This document shows, one piece after another, positions 5,628 through 8,087 of a DNA stretch of 8,087 nucleotides (the first letter of the stretch is position 1; each line of letters starts with the position of its first letter). The stretch is from Candidatus Methanoperedentaceae archaeon (lineage in GTDB: Archaea > Halobacteriota > Methanosarcinia > Methanosarcinales > Methanoperedenaceae). Made by a program: the position numbers and the translations under genes. The notes under the pieces are model-generated. The model did not search any database. It had not been told where the DNA came from and saw nothing but the letters and a program-made list of their open reading frames with translations. The DNA lies in assembly GCA_013331375.1 (NCBI GenBank), contig DUGO01000195.1, positions 1 to 8,087 on the forward strand. The letters are read 5' to 3'.

Positions 5628-6080
5628 ATGAACGGAATCACAATACCTGTTAGTATCAGGGGGGTGTACATGATTGAGACCGCTCACGGACCCGCACCCG
5701 TCGTCATTCTCGAGGATAAGTCATCACGCATAATGCCTATATACATCGGTCTCTCAGAAGCCCTGTCCATTCATTCGGCAATCACGCATGAGGTCCCCCC
5801 GCGCCCTATGACGCATGACCTCTTCATCTCGCTGCTTGAGCGGATGCACTCGAAAATCGAAAGCATCCTGATTGATGAGCTAAACGACGGCGTCTATTTT
5901 GCGCGGCTCAACATCGTGAGCGATACCGGGCACTTTGAGCTTGATGCAAGACCGAGCGACTGCATCGCGCTCGCGCTCAGGGCAGCTTCGAGCGTGTTCG
6001 TGCGCGGGACGGTGTTCGACCAGGCTGTAATCAATAAAGAAGACCTCAAGGGCGCCCTCGGTATCAGCAGCTATCTCTGA
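5628..6080 (+). CDS. BFN-domain (DUF151) protein, bifunctional nuclease family
   Basis: This 150-residue protein is covered almost fully by the BFN/DUF151 domain. Hallmarks are RIMPIYIGLSEALSI (about 34-48), PPRPMTHDLF (57-66) and the conserved block DARPSDCIALALR (106-118). Plant and bacterial relatives have been reported to have nuclease activity, in plants both RNase and DNase. Archaeal members are widespread but their role is not established, so 'bifunctional nuclease' is a family label. The length is normal for an archaeal single-domain member, and it is probably a cytoplasmic homo-oligomer. The start at 5628 is chosen because the family's N-terminal beta-strand (ITIPVSIRGVYMIE) begins right after it. 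There is no ribosome site, and a TATA-like element sits 27 bases upstream. It lies 67 bases before xseA on the same strand, so cotranscription is possible but not forced by the spacing. Confidence 0.93.
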   Translation: MNGITIPVSIRGVYMIETAHGPAPVVILEDKSSRIMPIYIGLSEALSIHSAITHEVPPRPMTHDLFISLLERMHSKIESILIDELNDGVYFARLNIVSDTGHFELDARPSDCIALALRAASSVFVRGTVFDQAVINKEDLKGALGISSYL

Positions 6081-6147
6081 GGTCATCCCCGAATACTTTC
6101 GCCCGGCTTGCGTAAGGATGATTATTGTTGGATGAGCATTTTGGAGT

Positions 6148-7368
6148 ATGGACGAAAAAGGCGTGTACACTGTCAGCGAATTAACAGGCTACATCAGAGG
6201 AGCCCTGACATCTGACCCCGGGCTTTCCCGCCTGTGGGTCAGGGGCGAGATATCAAATCTCACGAACCACAGCTCAGGTCACCGCTTCTTCACGGTCAAG
6301 GACGAGAAGAGCCAGCTTCCCTGCGTGATGTTCCGCAGCAACTCCCGCCGCCTGCGGTTTGAGCTTGAGGCAGGGATGAAGGTCATCCTGTTTGGTGACA
6401 TCGACGTGTTCGAGCGGGACGGGCGCTACCAGTTCATGGTCACGGACGTCCGCCCGGACGGCACGGGCGAGCTGTACAAGGCATTCGAGCAGCGAAAGGC
6501 GAAGCTCGCTGCAGAGGGGCTGTTCGACCCCGAACACAAGAGGAAACTACCCGGATTCCCTTCAAAGATCGGGGTGGTCACGTCCCCGACGGGCGCGGTC
6601 ATACGGGATATACTGAATATCGTGCGGCGGAGGTTCCCTGTCCACATCGTTGTGGCTCCCGCGATTGTCCAGGGAGAGTTCGCAAAGGACAGCATTGTCA
6701 GGTCAATCGGGATGCTCAACCGGACTGACGTGAATGTCATAATCCTTGCAAGGGGCGGCGGCTCGCTTGAGGATTTGTGGGCTTTCAACGAGGAGGCTGT
6801 TGTGCGCGCGGTCTATGACTCGCGGATACCCGTAATATCAGCAGTGGGGCATGAGACCGATTATACCCTTGCGGATTTTGCTGCCGACTGCCGCGCGCCG
6901 ACCCCTTCAGCCGCAGCCGAGCTGGTTGTGCCTGACGGGGAACAGGTGGCTTCGCAGCTCTCATCCACCAGGCTGAGGCTTGCTTCCGGGATGAAGCATT
7001 GCATCAGGAACAACGAGCTTGACCTGGTTCAGCTCAGCCGCGCAGTGGAGCCAGGTAACCTGCTCGCAATGATAAAAAAGAACAGGGAACGGCTGTCACG
7101 GGATAGGTTTGCCTGCCATAAATGCATGCGCAGCAAGCTCGTGCTGCTGCGGACCGGGTTCAATGCGCGGACCGGCAGGCTTGACGCAGTGAGCCCAATA
7201 GGGACGCTCAGGCGCGGTTACAGCATCAGCCTCCGCATGCCTGAGAAATCACTTATCAGCCGCTGCGCTGATGCAGGCGAAGGGGATAAGATAGAAATCA
7301 TAGTGCAGGATGGAAAAATCAGGTGTGATGTTAGGGAAACAGGGACTGAGACACCATGGAAGAACTGA
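6148..7368 (+). CDS. xseA: Exodeoxyribonuclease VII large subunit
   Basis: This is the catalytic subunit of exonuclease VII, which degrades single-stranded DNA from both ends into oligonucleotides without needing a metal in the characterised E. coli enzyme. It has 406 residues, at the short end of the usual bacterial range. An N-terminal OB fold (about 5-100, with LWVRGEISNL and GDIDVFERDGRYQF) is followed by the nuclease domain. VTSPTGAVIRD (144-154), ARGGGSLEDLWAFNEE (201-216), and GHETDYTLADFAAD with RAPTPSAAAE (234-258) are all intact. Asp154, Arg202, His235 and Asp238 correspond by motif to residues shown to matter in the E. coli enzyme. A basic, helical C-terminal region (about 260-345) should bind XseB, and the terminal SPIGTLRRGYSI block (349-360) is present. 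An in-frame TGA five codons upstream leaves the ATG at 6148 as the only ATG start. GGAG lies only one base before it, so initiation more likely uses GGATGAG at 6130-6136. Exonuclease VII is patchy in archaea. Confidence 0.96.
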   Translation: MDEKGVYTVSELTGYIRGALTSDPGLSRLWVRGEISNLTNHSSGHRFFTVKDEKSQLPCVMFRSNSRRLRFELEAGMKVILFGDIDVFERDGRYQFMVTDVRPDGTGELYKAFEQRKAKLAAEGLFDPEHKRKLPGFPSKIGVVTSPTGAVIRDILNIVRRRFPVHIVVAPAIVQGEFAKDSIVRSIGMLNRTDVNVIILARGGGSLEDLWAFNEEAVVRAVYDSRIPVISAVGHETDYTLADFAADCRAPTPSAAAELVVPDGEQVASQLSSTRLRLASGMKHCIRNNELDLVQLSRAVEPGNLLAMIKKNRERLSRDRFACHKCMRSKLVLLRTGFNARTGRLDAVSPIGTLRRGYSISLRMPEKSLISRCADAGEGDKIEIIVQDGKIRCDVRETGTETPWKN

Positions 7369-7574
7369 CGTATGAGCAGGCGCTCGAAGAACTTGAGCGG
7401 ATAGTAGCCGAACTTGAAGAGGGGCAGCTCCCGCTGGAGGACAGCCTCTCAAAGTTCGAGCGGGGCATCGCCCTTGTCAGGCTGTGCGACCAGAAGCTGA
7501 AGACAGCAGAGATGAAAGTTGAAAAGCTCATCGAAGAGCAGGGGTCACTGAAGACCGAGCCTTTCGGGGATTAA
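7356..7574 (+). CDS. xseB: Exodeoxyribonuclease VII small subunit
   Basis: This 72-residue protein is almost entirely the XseB helical hairpin: LTYEQALEELERIVAELEEG (4-23), then LPLEDSLSKFERGIALVRLC (25-44) and a third helical stretch with KLKTAEMKVEKL (47-58). Several copies bind the C-terminal helices of one XseA and are required for a functional exonuclease VII complex. The gene begins 13 bases inside the end of xseA in another frame, so the two are certainly cotranscribed and probably translationally coupled. Its own ribosome site is weak (GGGA at 7341-7344 region). The length and motifs are normal for the family. It ends 10 bases before the convergent HAD gene, with no obvious terminator hairpin between them. 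Confidence 0.95.
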   Translation: MEELTYEQALEELERIVAELEEGQLPLEDSLSKFERGIALVRLCDQKLKTAEMKVEKLIEEQGSLKTEPFGD

Positions 7575-7584
7575 TGCATGGGAA

Positions 7585-8087
7585 TCATAGAAGTCGCCTG
7601 ACTATCGCAGGGACCTCCCCGATGTCCTTGATGACAGCATCCGCTTCCTCAAGAAGCCTCTGGCTCCTGCACACGCCCTCCTGCTGTATCGACAGGATGC
7701 CGAGGTGCGAGGCGCGCATGGCAGGAATGTCGTTTATCGCATCTCCCACCATGACCACCTTATCGTATCTCTCCCTAAGACCCCGCACAATACTCTCTTT
7801 CCTCCGTGGGGTGGCAACGTCAAATACGCGGTCTATGGACATATTGAGCTTCGCTGCGAGCTTTGACAGGTTGCGCATGCTGTCCCCCGAGGCGATGTAG
7901 GCATCAACCCCCATGCCCGCAAGCTCAGCCATCACGGATGCTGCATTCGAATATACCCGCCCGCCCGTGCCTATCACATATGGTATCAGCTTATTTTCAG
8001 TATCCACAATGAGCCCGACGCCCATATATGAGACGTCGCGGCATTTCTTCTTTATCTCAAGAAGCGTATCCACAAGGTCACTCATTT
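7585..8087 (-). CDS. HAD-superfamily phosphatase, C-terminal part (5' end outside window)
   Basis: The visible 166 or so codons encode the C-terminal half of a haloacid-dehalogenase-type hydrolase. HAD motif II is IASGDS (about residues 64-69 counted from the ATG at 8085), the motif III lysine lies in RRKESIV (94-100), and motif IV is VGDAINDIPAMRAS (113-126), resembling the cytoplasmic domain of P-type ATPases. The nucleophile motif I (DxDxT or, in this archaeal group, DSAGTL) is absent. As I recall related methanogen proteins, motif I lies some 100 or more residues upstream of a GVGLIVD segment, which here is at about 22-28. The ATG at 8085 is therefore probably internal and the gene runs off the window. 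If 8085 were the true start, the protein would lack its nucleophile. The family removes phosphate from an unknown small substrate. The gene is convergent with xseB. Confidence 0.85.
   Translation of the reverse strand, partial: MSDLVDTLLEIKKKCRDVSYMGVGLIVDTENKLIPYVIGTGGRVYSNAASVMAELAGMGVDAYIASGDSMRNLSKLAAKLNMSIDRVFDVATPRRKESIVRGLRERYDKVVMVGDAINDIPAMRASHLGILSIQQEGVCRSQRLLEEADAVIKDIGEVPAIVRRLL

Noticed and set aside
1..8087. Search for CRISPR arrays, transposon ends, phage genes, toxin-antitoxin pairs or a defence cluster
   Set aside because: No regularly spaced repeats, transposase, integrase or recognisable defence genes are present; the genes read as ordinary chromosomal functions.

Overview
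The window looks like a chromosomal segment of a euryarchaeon close to the methanogens, most likely Methanosarcinales, Methanocellales or ANME-2-type relatives. The main evidence is a Hef-type helicase/XPF-family nuclease and an archaeosortase A. A UPF0148/SSSCA1-family zinc-finger protein, a methanogen-type split-motif HAD phosphatase and archaeal TATA-like elements, including two genes that look leaderless, agree with this. AGG and ATA codons are common and the DNA is moderately GC-rich throughout. I cannot fix the order or genus from the sequence alone. No rRNA, tRNA, CRISPR array, insertion sequence or phage gene is visible.

Layout. Positions 1-960 (+) carry the C-terminal part of Hef. 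A convergent two-helix membrane protein follows at 972-1220 (-), preceded by a promoter region with three related inverted half-sites. A minus-strand operon reads from 2564 down to 1360: an SSSCA1-like zinc-finger protein, a 57-residue zinc-ribbon protein, and a polytopic YdjM-like membrane protein. These genes overlap by 4 bases or abut exactly. A compact divergent promoter built on a 14-base palindrome (2600-2613) separates this operon from a YkgJ-type cysteine-cluster protein (2638-3300, +), which is followed by archaeosortase A (3336-4157, +). Between artA and the convergent APC permease (4322-5470, -) lies a short segment (4188-4381) that resembles a small gene broken by a single frameshift. 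Next come a DUF151/BFN-domain protein (5628-6080, +) and the two exonuclease VII subunits xseA and xseB (6148-7574, +, overlapping). The window closes with the C-terminal part of a HAD phosphatase (7585-8087, -), whose 5' end lies outside.

How the genes fit together. Two DNA-processing modules flank the window: Hef, which acts on stalled forks, and exonuclease VII, a single-strand exonuclease typical of bacteria and patchy in archaea, so a possible ancient transfer. Archaeosortase A processes PGF-CTERM surface proteins and anchors them to lipid. None of the complete proteins here has a recognisable PGF-CTERM tail, so its substrates are elsewhere. The three-gene operon (two zinc proteins and a membrane protein) is the least understood unit. 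I do not see a clearly new defence or mobile system. The points most worth checking are the broken small gene at 4188-4381, the three-gene operon, and the inverted half-sites near 1256-1296.
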